A stretch of 64,000 bases of DNA from Nonomuraea roseoviolacea subsp. carminata (GTDB taxonomy: Bacteria > Actinomycetota > Actinomycetes > Streptosporangiales > Streptosporangiaceae). The stretch is from contig NZ_JAMZEC010000001.1 in the NCBI RefSeq assembly GCF_024172185.1, positions 8,841,001-8,905,000 of the forward strand, in the 5' to 3' direction. Positions 50,355 to 58,427 of the stretch are shown here, piece by piece (the stretch's first letter is position 1; the number at the start of each line of letters is the position of its first letter). The notes below the pieces were generated by a model, which made no database searches, had not been told where the DNA came from, and saw nothing but the letters and a program-made list of their open reading frames with translations. Position numbers and translations under genes: made by a program.

Positions 50355-50981
50355 TCACTGTTCGTGGTCACCGGGGGCGTAGCGGCTCCATGGGCTTCCG
50401 GCCGCGGTGACGAGTCGGGTGGCGGTGTCTCCGTTGTAGCCGAGCATGCGGGCGACCACGGGTGCGGGGTCTGCAGAACCAGCTGGCGGATCGCGTGCCG
50501 AACGCCCCGGGCCGGCGCGGATTCCGAGCTTGCTCAGGCGTGACCGGATCGTCGTGGGGTCCAGTGGTTGTCCGCCGCGGCGTCCGGGGAACAGCCACTG
50601 GCTGTCCTGGTTGGTTGCCGTGGCGGTGTCCGGCCTGGCCAGCATGTGGCCGAGCAGGAGCTCGGCGAAGGGTTCGGGGACGGGTGAGGGCGCCTCTCCG
50701 AGGCGGAGGAGGACTTGGCCGCCATGGCGGGTGATGTCGTCGAGAGTGAGCCGGAGGATGCGGCTGATTGGCTGGGCATAGAGCAGGACGAGCAGGGCGA
50801 TGACCCGGTCGCGGTCGGGAATGCTCTCGTCGCCGAGGGCCTTGCGGATCAGGGTGAGCCGTTGGCGCTGGCTGATCGGTGCCGGGTTGAGGGTGCTGCG
50901 AGTCGGGATGGTCAGCTTCGGCATGTGGCCGGTAGTCGTGCACCAGGTCGCCGCCGCGGCCCAGCTGGCGGCCACGCTCAC
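50355..50981 (-). pseudogene. frameshifted site-specific recombinase (tyrosine-recombinase-like) C-terminal fragment
   Basis: The frame encodes ALGDESIPDRDRVIALLVLLYAQPISRILRLTLDDI, EPFAELLLGHM, WLFPGRRGGQPLDPTTIRSRLSKLGIRAG, then SARDPPAGSADPAP and VVARMLGYN...SRYAPGDHEQ. Homologues I know in actinobacteria have ...AIRQLVLQTPAPVVAxxLGY... at that point. The neighbouring frame reads AIRQLVLQT there, so two compensating frameshifts (near 50500 and 50470) are visible. The N-terminal part is missing. An inactive relic of a mobile element. Confidence 0.7.
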
Positions 50982-51282
50982 CGTCGGCCGCTACGGCCGC
51001 CCTCCCCTGGACGGCTGCCCGCACTTCAACACGATCACCAACGCCGAATGGGCGCTGCTCGAAAAGCGCGGCAACGACCGGCGGCCGCTATTGCCGTGCG
51101 AGCTGGAACCAGGCCACGCAGACCGGCACAGCTCGCTGGCCCAGGTCGTGGCCGACCGGTGGATACGGGTCCACTGGGACAACCACGTCCGGGAGCTGGT
51201 CGAGCTGCCGTACTGCCCCGCCGTGGACGCCGTTGCCGACAGTCTCGGCGGCCATGAGCCGTGCACCTTGGTCGACGGGTGA
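50923..51282 (+). CDS. hypothetical protein with Cys/His pattern
   Basis: The reliable part is PLDGCPHFNTITNAEWALLEKRGNDRRPLLPCELEPGHADRHSSLAQVVADRWIRVHWDNHVRELVELPYCPAVD. The CxLxPGHADRHSS-type motif with a later cysteine recurs in small actinobacterial proteins of unknown role and may bind zinc. The start is uncertain (ATG 50923 or 50908, neither with a good ribosome site) and overlaps the opposite-strand recombinase fragment. Possibly a surviving passenger of the decayed island. Confidence 0.5.
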   Translation: MWPVVVHQVAAAAQLAATLTVGRYGRPPLDGCPHFNTITNAEWALLEKRGNDRRPLLPCELEPGHADRHSSLAQVVADRWIRVHWDNHVRELVELPYCPAVDAVADSLGGHEPCTLVDG

Positions 51283-51769
51283 TCGCGCTCCAGCCAGGAC
51301 TCCCACGAGGTCCCGCGTTGTGGACGACCACCACCAGCCGGAGAGGCTCCGCTGGCCCTGGTAGGACGGGAAGTCCCGATACAGGAGCCATGCGCTCGAA
51401 CCGGGTGCGCCATGCAGTGGCCGGCGGCGCTTGCCGTACGCGCAACCGCCCCTCCACCGCTTTCAGGAAGCGCAGACCGAACGGCATGGTGCCGGACGGG
51501 GTCGCTGCGGCCGCGAGCGAGTTGCCCATCGCACCTCACACGAAGATCGCCAGTAGTGCGCACACCGTCGCTTCTCGATTCAGCTGGTGAGGCGCTCCCT
51601 GGCTGACCTGCGGTTCGCCAGATGTCTCGTTCGTTGTCACTGTTGATCGTCTCTCAACTGAGGTGGCGGTTTTCGGGAAGAGAGTGCATGTTCGGTCGTC
51701 GCGATCGCGTTGTGCCCAGTAGACGGCGTAGCGCAGCTGGCGCTCGTGGCGATGGCTGGCGATCCGCGC
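51283..51769. other. degenerate stretch without a convincing gene
   Basis: Frames here are short and inconsistent with normal third-position GC. On the minus strand ERQLRYAVYWAQRDRDDRTCTLFPKTATSVERR and then MGNSLAAAATPSGTMPFGLRFLK look like pieces of genes separated by stops. Lower local GC than the flanks supports foreign, decaying DNA. Confidence 0.4.
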
Positions 51770-52093
51770 TCACGACACGTCGTCCCGAGGCTGCGGGTCG
51801 TCGTAGCCCTGGCCGGCGATCAGAACGCTGCTGAAACCCGCCTGGTCAGGGTCCGTCGGGTAGCACATGCCGACCGACAGCTCCGGCACGACCAAGCCGA
51901 TTCCGCCGCCGTTTTCCGCGTTGTGGCACGCTTCCAGCTTCGAGATCATCTGCTCGACAGGCACCGAGAAAATGTCCATTCCCATCAGGAACACCCGCGC
52001 CCACGGTTCGACACCGGACAGGGTGATCTCGATCGTCTGCACCACGCCCGCGAACCCGCCAATCCAACGGCTCAGCCCCCGGATACGGCGCAT
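51770..52093 (-). CDS. hypothetical protein (107 aa), perhaps truncated
   Basis: IEITLSGVEPWARVFLMGMDIFSVPVEQMISKLEACHNAENGGGIGLVVPELSVGMCYPTDPDQAGFSSVLIAGQGYDDPQ. It has a mixed alpha/beta pattern reminiscent of small immunity-type proteins in actinobacteria, but no family is claimed. The N-terminus (MRRIRGLSRWIGGFAGVVQT) looks less conserved and the gene may have lost its original start. It lies in the low-GC decayed patch. Confidence 0.5.
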   Translation of the reverse strand: MRRIRGLSRWIGGFAGVVQTIEITLSGVEPWARVFLMGMDIFSVPVEQMISKLEACHNAENGGGIGLVVPELSVGMCYPTDPDQAGFSSVLIAGQGYDDPQPRDDVS

Positions 52094-52266
52094 ACGGCCG
52101 TGGCGTTCCCCACGCCGCCAGCGCCCGCCCCGCCTCCGCGCACCAAGATCCAGTCCTTGATCTTGCCGGGATAGCCTGGCTTCCAGCGTCGGCCCCCCCG
52201 GGCGGGGGGTCGAACCTCGCCGGCGACCATCCGGCTGGCCGGTCGTCGGACAACGTGTCGGCTATG

Positions 52267-52638
52267 TCAATCGGACGTGCTGGCGTGCACGGCGATGATT
52301 CGCCAGCCGTGCGTCTCGTCGTGTAGCCAAGTACGGGTGTAGCGCATCCTGGCCGCGAACGGCGCACCGGAGACGGTCCCTTCGACGGTGCCGAGAAACC
52401 ACGTCACCCCGGTGCGCCCATCGGCGAGAACGGTCAACTCCTCCTCGGTCACCCTCGTCACCACCTGCGCCCGAGTGCGGTGCAGCTCCAGGTCGTCCGC
52501 CTTGGTCGCAACGTTCGCACCGAAGGTAAAGATCAGCCGATCATCCAGCAGCCGATCCAGCGCCTCGACATCTCCGGCGAGCTGCGCGGCCTGGAGTCGG
52601 CGCTCGGCGTCCCGCAAGTCCTCCATCATGCGGTCCAC
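52267..52638 (-). CDS. DUF4440/NTF2-like protein (SnoaL-type)
   Basis: A 123-aa NTF2-fold protein: LRDAERRLQAAQLAGDVEALDRLLDDRLIFTFGANVATKADDLELHRTRAQVVTRVTEEELTVLADGRTGVTWFLGTVEGTVSGAPFAARMRYTRTWLHDETHGWRIIAVHAS. The N-terminal helices and cone-shaped sheet pattern are clear. The family is diverse (small-molecule binding or isomerase-like); the role here is unknown. Start ATG 52638. It looks intact, unlike its neighbours. Confidence 0.9.
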   Translation of the reverse strand: MDRMMEDLRDAERRLQAAQLAGDVEALDRLLDDRLIFTFGANVATKADDLELHRTRAQVVTRVTEEELTVLADGRTGVTWFLGTVEGTVSGAPFAARMRYTRTWLHDETHGWRIIAVHASTSD

Positions 52639-52758
52639 CCTCCCAGCCAGCGGCGTATCCGCGCCAGGACGTTCACGCTCGGCTGATCTTCGCAGTCCGG
52701 TCCAGGGACTCCGATCGACCGATTCTGACCATCAGTCCCCGCAGGCGAGGAAACCGCC

Positions 52759-53247
52759 ATGATCGTGAGACAAGCGGCTCACCATATCAGTGAGACAGTG
52801 CGGAAACCCGCAGGTCAGGCAAGATCAAGATGTCACGAGGGCGGCGCCGCCCGCGCCGAGCTGGCCCGCATCGACGCCAAGGCGAACATGCTGTTGGCCT
52901 TCGCGCTCGGCGCGCTGACCGCCGTGGCCGCCGTGGCCGCCGTGGCCGCCGCGCTGATCATCACCGGGCCCCGTCTGAGCGCCACTGAGCTGGCCGGGTG
53001 CTGGTGGCCACGCTGCTCCTGGCAGGGGGCGGCCGCGGTGCTGCAGGCGGTCGTACGGCCGCGCATCCCGCGTACCGGCGGGACGGGGTTGTCGCCCATG
53101 CCCGCACGAGCGGCAGCGACGAAGTGCTTGCGGTTCTGGCCGCCGACAAGCCGGGGAAGCGGGCGGCCGACGGCCTGCAGCGGCTCTCGCTCATCGCGGT
53201 GGCCAAGTACATCCTGGTCCGGCACCTCCGGGGCCTCGGTTGCCCAC
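52759..53247 (+). pseudogene. frameshifted Pycsar-effector-like membrane protein (DUF5706 type)
   Basis: Reading in pieces: RAELARIDAKANMLLAFALGALTAVAAVAAVAAALIITGPRLSATELAG (frame 1), VLVATLLLAGG (frame 2), AAAVLQAVVRPRIPRTGGTG (frame 1 again), VAHARTSGSDEVLAVLAADKPGKRAADGLQRLSLIAVAKYILVRHL (frame 2). Put together these match the two-helix membrane effector of Pycsar-type anti-phage systems (ELARxDxKAxxLL..., RPRxPRTGGTGFVAHA, LSxIAxxKYxLxR). At least three frameshifts and loss of the C-terminal helix make it inactive. No cyclase gene is adjacent. Confidence 0.65.
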
Positions 53248-53469
53248 CCGGGTCACGGCGATGCCCGATTTGCCGATGGCGTCCTTGATCTCTTCCGTCT
53301 CGATGCCTGGCAGGCCACGCCGGTTCACGGCGCGTCGCGGCCACGGCGCGTCGCGGCCACGGTTCGTCGCCCGGTTCGTCGCACGGTTCGTCGCACGGTC
53401 CCAACGGGACACGCCGATGTTGGCCGGCCGGACGGATCCGCGCCCGCCCCGCTTCACCATGCTGGAGCG
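53248..53469. repeat. short direct repeats before the peptidase gene
   Basis: GGTTCGTCGCMC (12 bp) occurs three times in tandem at 53361, 53373 and 53385, preceded by two copies of a 17-bp CGGCGCGTCGCGGCCAC. A minus-strand fragment LPGIETEEIKDAIGKSG at about 53270-53320 looks like protein but has no visible gene. The promoter of the M20 operon is expected here but not clear. Confidence 0.5.
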
Positions 53470-54678
53470 ATGCGCCGATCAGGAAACGAAGACGCCGCCG
53501 CGGCCGCGATGATCGCCGACATCGAGCGGCTCGTGAGCTGCGAGTCCCCCTCCGAGGACCTCGCCGCGGTCGCCCGCAGCGCGGAGGCGGTCGCCGAGGT
53601 CGGCGGCCGTCTCCTGGGCGCGGAAGGAGAGCGGGTGGAGGTGGCCGGCCGCACCCACGTGCGCTGGCGGTTCGGCGGCGAGCCCCGGGTGCTGCTGCTC
53701 GGGCACCACGACACGGTGTGGCCGGTCGGCTCGCTGCGGACGCATCCCTTCGAGGTCCGCGACGGGCTGCTGCGCGGGCCCGGGTGCTTCGACATGAAGG
53801 CCGGGCTGGCGATGGCCTTCCACGCGCTCGCGACGCTGGACGACCTGGACGGCGTGACCCTGCTCGTCACCGGCGACGAGGAACTCGGGTCCCCCTTCTC
53901 GCGCGAGCTCATCGAGGACGAGGCCCGCGGGTGCGCCGCCGCGCTGGTCCTGGAGGCCGCCGGGCCCGGCGGAGCCCTGAAGACCGCGCGCAAGGGCGTC
54001 TCGCGCTACGAGGTGCTGGTGCGGGGACGGGCCGCGCACGCCGGGCTGGAGCCGGAGCGCGGCGTCAACGCCTCGGTGGAACTGGCCCGCCAGGTCGTGG
54101 TCGTGGCCGGCCTGGGCGACCCGGGGCTGGGCACGACCGTCACGCCGACCCGCCTGGAGGCGGGCACCACGGTGAACACCGTGCCCGGCCGGGGCCGCTT
54201 CGAGGTCGACGCCCGGGTCTGGCAGGCCGCCGAGCAGGCCCGGGTCCACGCCGCGATGCTGGGCCTGCGGCCCGCGCTGGAGGGTGCCGAGCTGGAGATC
54301 ATCGGTGGCCCGAACCGGCCGCCGCTCCCCGCCGCGGCTTCGGCGGATCTGTTCGAGCGGGCCCGCCGGCTCGCGACGGACCTCGGGCTCGGCCCGCTCG
54401 CCTCGGTCGCCGTCGGCGGCGCCTCCGACGGGAACTTCACCGCCGGACTGGGTACGCCGACCCTCGACGGGCTGGGCGCGGTCGGCGGCGGGGCGCACGC
54501 CGACGACGAGCACGTGGTCGTGGCCGAGCTGCCGGGGCGCACGCGCCTGCTCGCGGCTCTGCTCGCCGAGTTGCTCGCGGCGCGGGGTTGTCCGCCCGGA
54601 CGAACCGGGTCGCGTCCTCCCGTGCTCGCCGACCAGCTACCGGACCGGACCGGCTGCGAGCATGACCGGCGTGACTGA
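53470..54678 (+). CDS. M20-family metallopeptidase (carboxypeptidase G2/desuccinylase type)
   Basis: A 402-aa zinc enzyme. Metal and catalytic motifs: LLLGHHDTVWPVGS (His, Asp), GPGCFDMKAGLAMA (bridging Asp), LLVTGDEELGSPFSREL (catalytic Glu), LEAAGPGGALKTARKG, VRGRAAHAGLEPERGVNA (dimerisation domain) and GGAHADDEHVVV near the end. Removes acyl groups or glutamate from N-acyl-amino acids. Start ATG 53470 (alternative ATG 53509); the ribosome site is weak. First gene of a three-gene operon; its stop lies 17 bp inside the next gene. Confidence 0.93.
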   Translation: MRRSGNEDAAAAAMIADIERLVSCESPSEDLAAVARSAEAVAEVGGRLLGAEGERVEVAGRTHVRWRFGGEPRVLLLGHHDTVWPVGSLRTHPFEVRDGLLRGPGCFDMKAGLAMAFHALATLDDLDGVTLLVTGDEELGSPFSRELIEDEARGCAAALVLEAAGPGGALKTARKGVSRYEVLVRGRAAHAGLEPERGVNASVELARQVVVVAGLGDPGLGTTVTPTRLEAGTTVNTVPGRGRFEVDARVWQAAEQARVHAAMLGLRPALEGAELEIIGGPNRPPLPAAASADLFERARRLATDLGLGPLASVAVGGASDGNFTAGLGTPTLDGLGAVGGGAHADDEHVVVAELPGRTRLLAALLAELLAARGCPPGRTGSRPPVLADQLPDRTGCEHDRRD

Positions 54679-55558
54679 TCTCATCCGCGACCGTCACGGG
54701 TCCCGGCCCGTCGACTTGGCGTACGCCGCGGCCGAGTCGGCCGCGCACAGCGCGGGCATCGACATCCGCCCCCTGGACAGCGTCGTAGACCTCGAGGCCG
54801 TCCGCCGCCTGTACGAGCGCATCTGGCGTACCGGTGAGAACAACCCGCCGGTGACGGCCGACCTGCTGCGGGCGATGGCGAAGGCGGGCAGCTACGTCAG
54901 CGGCGCCTTCGACGGGGACGAGCTGGTGGGTGCCTGCTTCGGCTTCTTCTCCCCGCCCGCGCGCGAGGCCCTGCACAGTCACATCGCGGGGGTGCTGGCG
55001 CGCGTGCAGGGCCGCAGCATCGGCTTCGCGCTGAAGCTGCACCAGCGAGCCTGGGCCATGGCGCGAGGCGTCGGCGAGGTGTGCTGGACCTACGACCCGC
55101 TGATCAGGCGCAACGCCTACTTCAACATCACCAAGCTGGCCGCCGACCCGGACGAGTACCTCTCGAACTTCTACGGCCCGATGGACGACGACATCAACCG
55201 CAGCGACGACACCGACCGGGTGCTGGTGCGGTGGCGGCTGGAGTCGCCCGCCGCCGCGGCGGCCTGCGCGGGCCGGCCCAGGCCGGCCGACGCGGCCGCC
55301 GCCCGCGCGGCGAAGGCGGCCGTGGCCCTGGACGTCTCGCCCGCGGGCGGGCCGGTCGCCGGCCGCGCCGGCACGAGCACCGTGCTGGTCGGCGTCCCCG
55401 GAGACGTCGAGACGATCCGCGAGCACGATCCGGGGCTGGCCGCGCAGTGGCGTACGGCGCTGCGGGACGTGCTGGGCGACCTGCTCGCCGAGGGCGCGCG
55501 GGTGCGCGGATTCGACCGCGCGGGTTGGTACATCGTCGACAGGCGGGAGTCGCAGTGA
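54662..55558 (+). CDS. GNAT-family N-acyltransferase linked to N-acylamino acid racemase
   Basis: A 298-aa acyltransferase. GNAT core: IDIRPLDSVVDLEAVRRLYERIWRTG, YVSGAFDGDELVGACFGFFSPP, SHIAGVLARVQGRSIGFALKLHQRAWAMARGVGEVCWTYDPLIRRNAYFNITKLAADPDEYLSNFYGPMDDDINRSDDTDRVLVRW. This CWTYDP...NxxKL pattern is that of the succinyltransferase neighbours of N-succinylamino acid racemases. It probably transfers succinyl from succinyl-CoA to D-amino acids (inference). It overlaps the M20 gene by 17 bp and the racemase gene by 4 bp (GTGA). Confidence 0.9.
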   Translation: MTGVTDLIRDRHGSRPVDLAYAAAESAAHSAGIDIRPLDSVVDLEAVRRLYERIWRTGENNPPVTADLLRAMAKAGSYVSGAFDGDELVGACFGFFSPPAREALHSHIAGVLARVQGRSIGFALKLHQRAWAMARGVGEVCWTYDPLIRRNAYFNITKLAADPDEYLSNFYGPMDDDINRSDDTDRVLVRWRLESPAAAAACAGRPRPADAAAARAAKAAVALDVSPAGGPVAGRAGTSTVLVGVPGDVETIREHDPGLAAQWRTALRDVLGDLLAEGARVRGFDRAGWYIVDRRESQ

Positions 55559-56661
55559 AGCTGTCAGGAGTGGAGATCCGCACCATCCGGGTGCCGCTCG
55601 TGTCGCCCTTCCGGACGTCGTTCGGAACGGAGACCGTACGCGAGGCGCTGGTGCTGCGCGCCGTCACCGGTGAGGCCGAGGGGTGGGGCGAGTGCGGCGC
55701 GGGGATCGCGCCGCTGTACTCCTCGGAGTACACGCACGCCTCGGCCGACGTGCTGAGCCGCTACCTGGTTCCGGCGCTGGCCGGGGTGGCGGACCTGGAC
55801 GCGCACCGGGTCGCCCCGGCGCTGGCCGGGTTCAAGGGCCACCGGATGGCGAAGGCCGCGCTGGAGACGGCGGTGCTGGACGCCGAGCTGCGCGCGGCCG
55901 GCGTCTCGTTCGGCCGGGCCCTCGGCGCGGTGCGCGCGAGCGTGCCGTGCGGCGTGTCCGTGGGGATCACCGGGTCGATCCCCGAACTGCTCGACGCCGT
56001 GGCCGGCTACCTGGAGGCGGGCTACCTGCGGATCAAGCTGAAGATCGAGCCCGGCTGGGACGTCGAGCCGGTCCGGGCGGTGCGCGAGCGCTTCGGCGAC
56101 ATCCTACTGCAGGTGGACGCCAACACCGCCTACGGGCGCGGCGACGCGCGGCACCTGGCCGGGCTCGACCCGTTCGGGCTGCTGCTGCTGGAGCAGCCGC
56201 TGGCGGAGGACGACCTGCGCGGACACGCGGAGCTCGCCGCGCGGATCAGCACGCCGATCTGCCTCGACGAGTCGATCGTCTCGGCGCGCGCCGCCGCCGA
56301 CGCCATCGCGATGGGCGCCTGCCAGGTGGTCAACATCAAGCCGGGCCGGGTGGGCGGATACCTGGAGGCCAGGCGGATCCACGACGTCTGCGCGGCGCAC
56401 GGCGTGCCGGTGTGGTGCGGCGGCATGCTGGAGACGGGGCTGGGCCGCGCCGCCAACGTGGCGCTCGCCGCGCTGCCCGGGTTCACCCTGCCCGGCGACA
56501 CCTCGGCGTCCGAGCGCTACTACCGGACCGACCTCACGCAGCCGTTCGTCCTGGAGGACGGGCACCTCGCGGTGCCGGCCGGCCCGGGGCTGGGCGTCGC
56601 CCCGATCCCCGAGGTCCTGGACGAGGTGACCGTCGCCACGGAGTGGGTCCCTCTCCGCTGA
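55555..56661 (+). CDS. N-succinyl(acyl)amino acid racemase / o-succinylbenzoate synthase-type enolase
   Basis: A 368-aa enolase-superfamily enzyme very like the Amycolatopsis NSAR/OSBS. KLSGVEIRTIRVPLVSPFRTSFG starts it. The catalytic KxK is YLRIKLKIEPGWD (K161 and K163), metal ligands are VDANTAY, LLLEQPL and ICLDESIV, and the opposite-face Lys lies in VVNIKPGRVGGYLEA. It racemises N-acyl amino acids. As no men genes are nearby and the two neighbours match the D-to-L route, a racemase role is more likely than menaquinone synthesis. GTG 55555 overlaps the GNAT stop (GTGA). Confidence 0.95.
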   Translation: MKLSGVEIRTIRVPLVSPFRTSFGTETVREALVLRAVTGEAEGWGECGAGIAPLYSSEYTHASADVLSRYLVPALAGVADLDAHRVAPALAGFKGHRMAKAALETAVLDAELRAAGVSFGRALGAVRASVPCGVSVGITGSIPELLDAVAGYLEAGYLRIKLKIEPGWDVEPVRAVRERFGDILLQVDANTAYGRGDARHLAGLDPFGLLLLEQPLAEDDLRGHAELAARISTPICLDESIVSARAAADAIAMGACQVVNIKPGRVGGYLEARRIHDVCAAHGVPVWCGGMLETGLGRAANVALAALPGFTLPGDTSASERYYRTDLTQPFVLEDGHLAVPAGPGLGVAPIPEVLDEVTVATEWVPLR

Positions 56662-56747
56662 ACCGGTCCAACCGGACAAACCGGATAGGATCCTTTCGTC
56701 ATGCAGAACGAACGCCGGCCCGACGCCGCTGCGCTAGCTTCGGACGC
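56662..56747. promoter_or_regulatory. intergenic control region with AACCGGA repeats
   Basis: Between the racemase and PucR genes lie three CCGG-centred repeats (ACCGGTCC, AACCGGAC, AACCGGAT at 56661-56688) and a TAGGAT that could be a -10 at 56685-56690. The position suits a PucR promoter or autoregulatory site. The GTG start of PucR is at 56748. Confidence 0.4.
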
Positions 56748-58427
56748 GTGTTCGTCCCCGTGACCGGCCTCCCGCGAGCCAGCCTCGCCCGCGTCCTGGA
56801 GGAACTCGGCTCCACCCTGCTCGACGTCGTCTGCGGCGACGTGGAGCGGGCCGGCGACGTCGGCGACGTCGTCATCCACGACCCGCTCGACGAGCCCGAG
56901 CTCCCGAGCCGCGCGCTGGTGTTCGGCGTCGGCCTGCACGACCCGGCCGACCTCGCCCGGGTGGTGACCCAGCTCGGCCGGCACGACGCCGTCGGCCTCG
57001 TGGTCCGCGCGCCGGTCGTGCCCGACGAAGGGCTCGTCGCGGCGGCGCGCGAGGCGGGGGTGACGGTCCTGTCGTTCGCGCGCGGCGCGTCGTGGTCGCA
57101 CCTGGCCGGGATGCTCCGGTCGCTGATCGCCGAGAGCCGCGGCCCGGACGGCGCGGACGCGCACACGGTCGGCCGGATCAGGTCCGGCGACCTGTTCGCG
57201 GTCGCCAACGCCATCGCCGCGCTGCTCGACGCGCCCGTCACCATCGAGGACCGCAACTCCCGGCTGCTGGCCTTCTCCAGCCGCCAGGAGGAGGCCGACC
57301 ACTCGCGGGTCCAGACGATCCTGGGCCGCCAGGTCCCGGAGCACTACACGCGCATCCTGGAGGAGCGCGGGGTGTTCCAGTCGATCTACCGCAGCGACCG
57401 GCCGGTCTTCGTGGCGCCCCTGCCCGAGCAGGTCGATCCGTCGCTGCCGCCGGAGCTGCCCCGGGCGGCGATCGCGGTGCGGGCCGGGGACGAGATCCTC
57501 GGCACGATCTGGGTGGTCGTCCCCGAACCGCTGGACGAGGAGCGCGGCGAGGCGCTGTACGAGGCGTCCAAGCTGGTCGCGATGCACATGGTGTGGCAGC
57601 GCGCCGACGCCGACATGGAGCGGCGGCTGCGGGCCGAGCTGCTGAGCACCGCCCTGGAGGACGGGCCTGGGGCGCGGGAGGCGGTCCGCCGCCTCGGGCT
57701 GAAGGACGAGCCCGCGGTCGTCCTCGCGCTGAACGTCGTCGGCTCGGCGGCCGAGCCCCCGCTGCCCGCCCAGCTCGCCACCGAGCGCAAGCGGCTGGCC
57801 GACGCCTTCGCCATCCACCTGTCCGCGGCCCACCCGCGGGCCGCCGCGGCGCTCATCGGCGACGTCGCCTTCGGCGTGCTGCCCCTGCCGCAGCACCGGC
57901 ACCACAACCGCGAGGACGCCGAGGAACGCGCGGCGTGGATCGCCTCCGAGTTCCTGGCCCGCGTCGGCTCGCGGCTGCGCCCGCTCATCGGGGTCGGGTC
58001 GCTGGCCGCCGACAGCTCGGCGCTGGCCCAGTCGCGATCGGGGGCCGAGCGCGCCCTGCGCGTGCTGCGCTCGGGGGCCGACGGGCGGCAGGTGGCCCGG
58101 CTGGACGACGTGCATGTCGAGGCACTGCTGATCGAGCTGGCCGACCTCGTCCCGCGCGGCGACATCCCCAGCGGGGCCGTCGCGCGCATCGTCGCCTACG
58201 ACAAGGAGCACCAGACCAGCCTGGCCGAGACGCTCCGGGCCTGGCTCGACGCCTTCGGCGACGTCGCGGTGGCCTCGGCCGCGATGTACGTGCACTCCAA
58301 CACCTTCCGCTACCGGCTGCGCCGGGCCGCCGAGGTCGGCCGGCTCGACCTCGGCGACCCCGGCGCGCGGCTGTCGGCCATGGTGCAGCTGCGCCTGATG
58401 TCGATCAGGTCGGCCCCGGACGGCTGA
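56748..58427 (+). CDS. PucR-family transcriptional regulator
   Basis: A 559-aa regulator. The N-terminal sensor (LARVLEELGSTLLDVVCGDVERAGDVGDVVIHDPLDEPELPSRALVFGVGL) and GAF-like middle (AIAALLDAPVTIEDRNSRLLAFSSRQEEAD) precede the C-terminal PucR HTH (ETLRAWLDAFGDVAVASAAMYVHSNTFRYRLRRAAEVGRLDL). PucR-type proteins control purine, amino acid or peptide catabolism operons. It sits at the end of the racemase operon and probably controls it and the divergent/convergent peptide genes. Its 3' end overlaps the S9 peptidase 3' end by 23 bp. Confidence 0.92.
   Translation: MFVPVTGLPRASLARVLEELGSTLLDVVCGDVERAGDVGDVVIHDPLDEPELPSRALVFGVGLHDPADLARVVTQLGRHDAVGLVVRAPVVPDEGLVAAAREAGVTVLSFARGASWSHLAGMLRSLIAESRGPDGADAHTVGRIRSGDLFAVANAIAALLDAPVTIEDRNSRLLAFSSRQEEADHSRVQTILGRQVPEHYTRILEERGVFQSIYRSDRPVFVAPLPEQVDPSLPPELPRAAIAVRAGDEILGTIWVVVPEPLDEERGEALYEASKLVAMHMVWQRADADMERRLRAELLSTALEDGPGAREAVRRLGLKDEPAVVLALNVVGSAAEPPLPAQLATERKRLADAFAIHLSAAHPRAAAALIGDVAFGVLPLPQHRHHNREDAEERAAWIASEFLARVGSRLRPLIGVGSLAADSSALAQSRSGAERALRVLRSGADGRQVARLDDVHVEALLIELADLVPRGDIPSGAVARIVAYDKEHQTSLAETLRAWLDAFGDVAVASAAMYVHSNTFRYRLRRAAEVGRLDLGDPGARLSAMVQLRLMSIRSAPDG

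Noticed and set aside
53191..53460. A minus-strand protein-like piece containing LPGIETEEIKDAIGKSG
   Set aside because: It is short, embedded in repeat-derived sequence, and no family or neighbouring continuation was found; kept only as a note in the intergenic entry.
55555..56661. MenC in menaquinone biosynthesis
   Set aside because: The enzyme could act as o-succinylbenzoate synthase, but no men genes are adjacent and the M20/GNAT neighbours fit the N-acylamino acid racemase role better.
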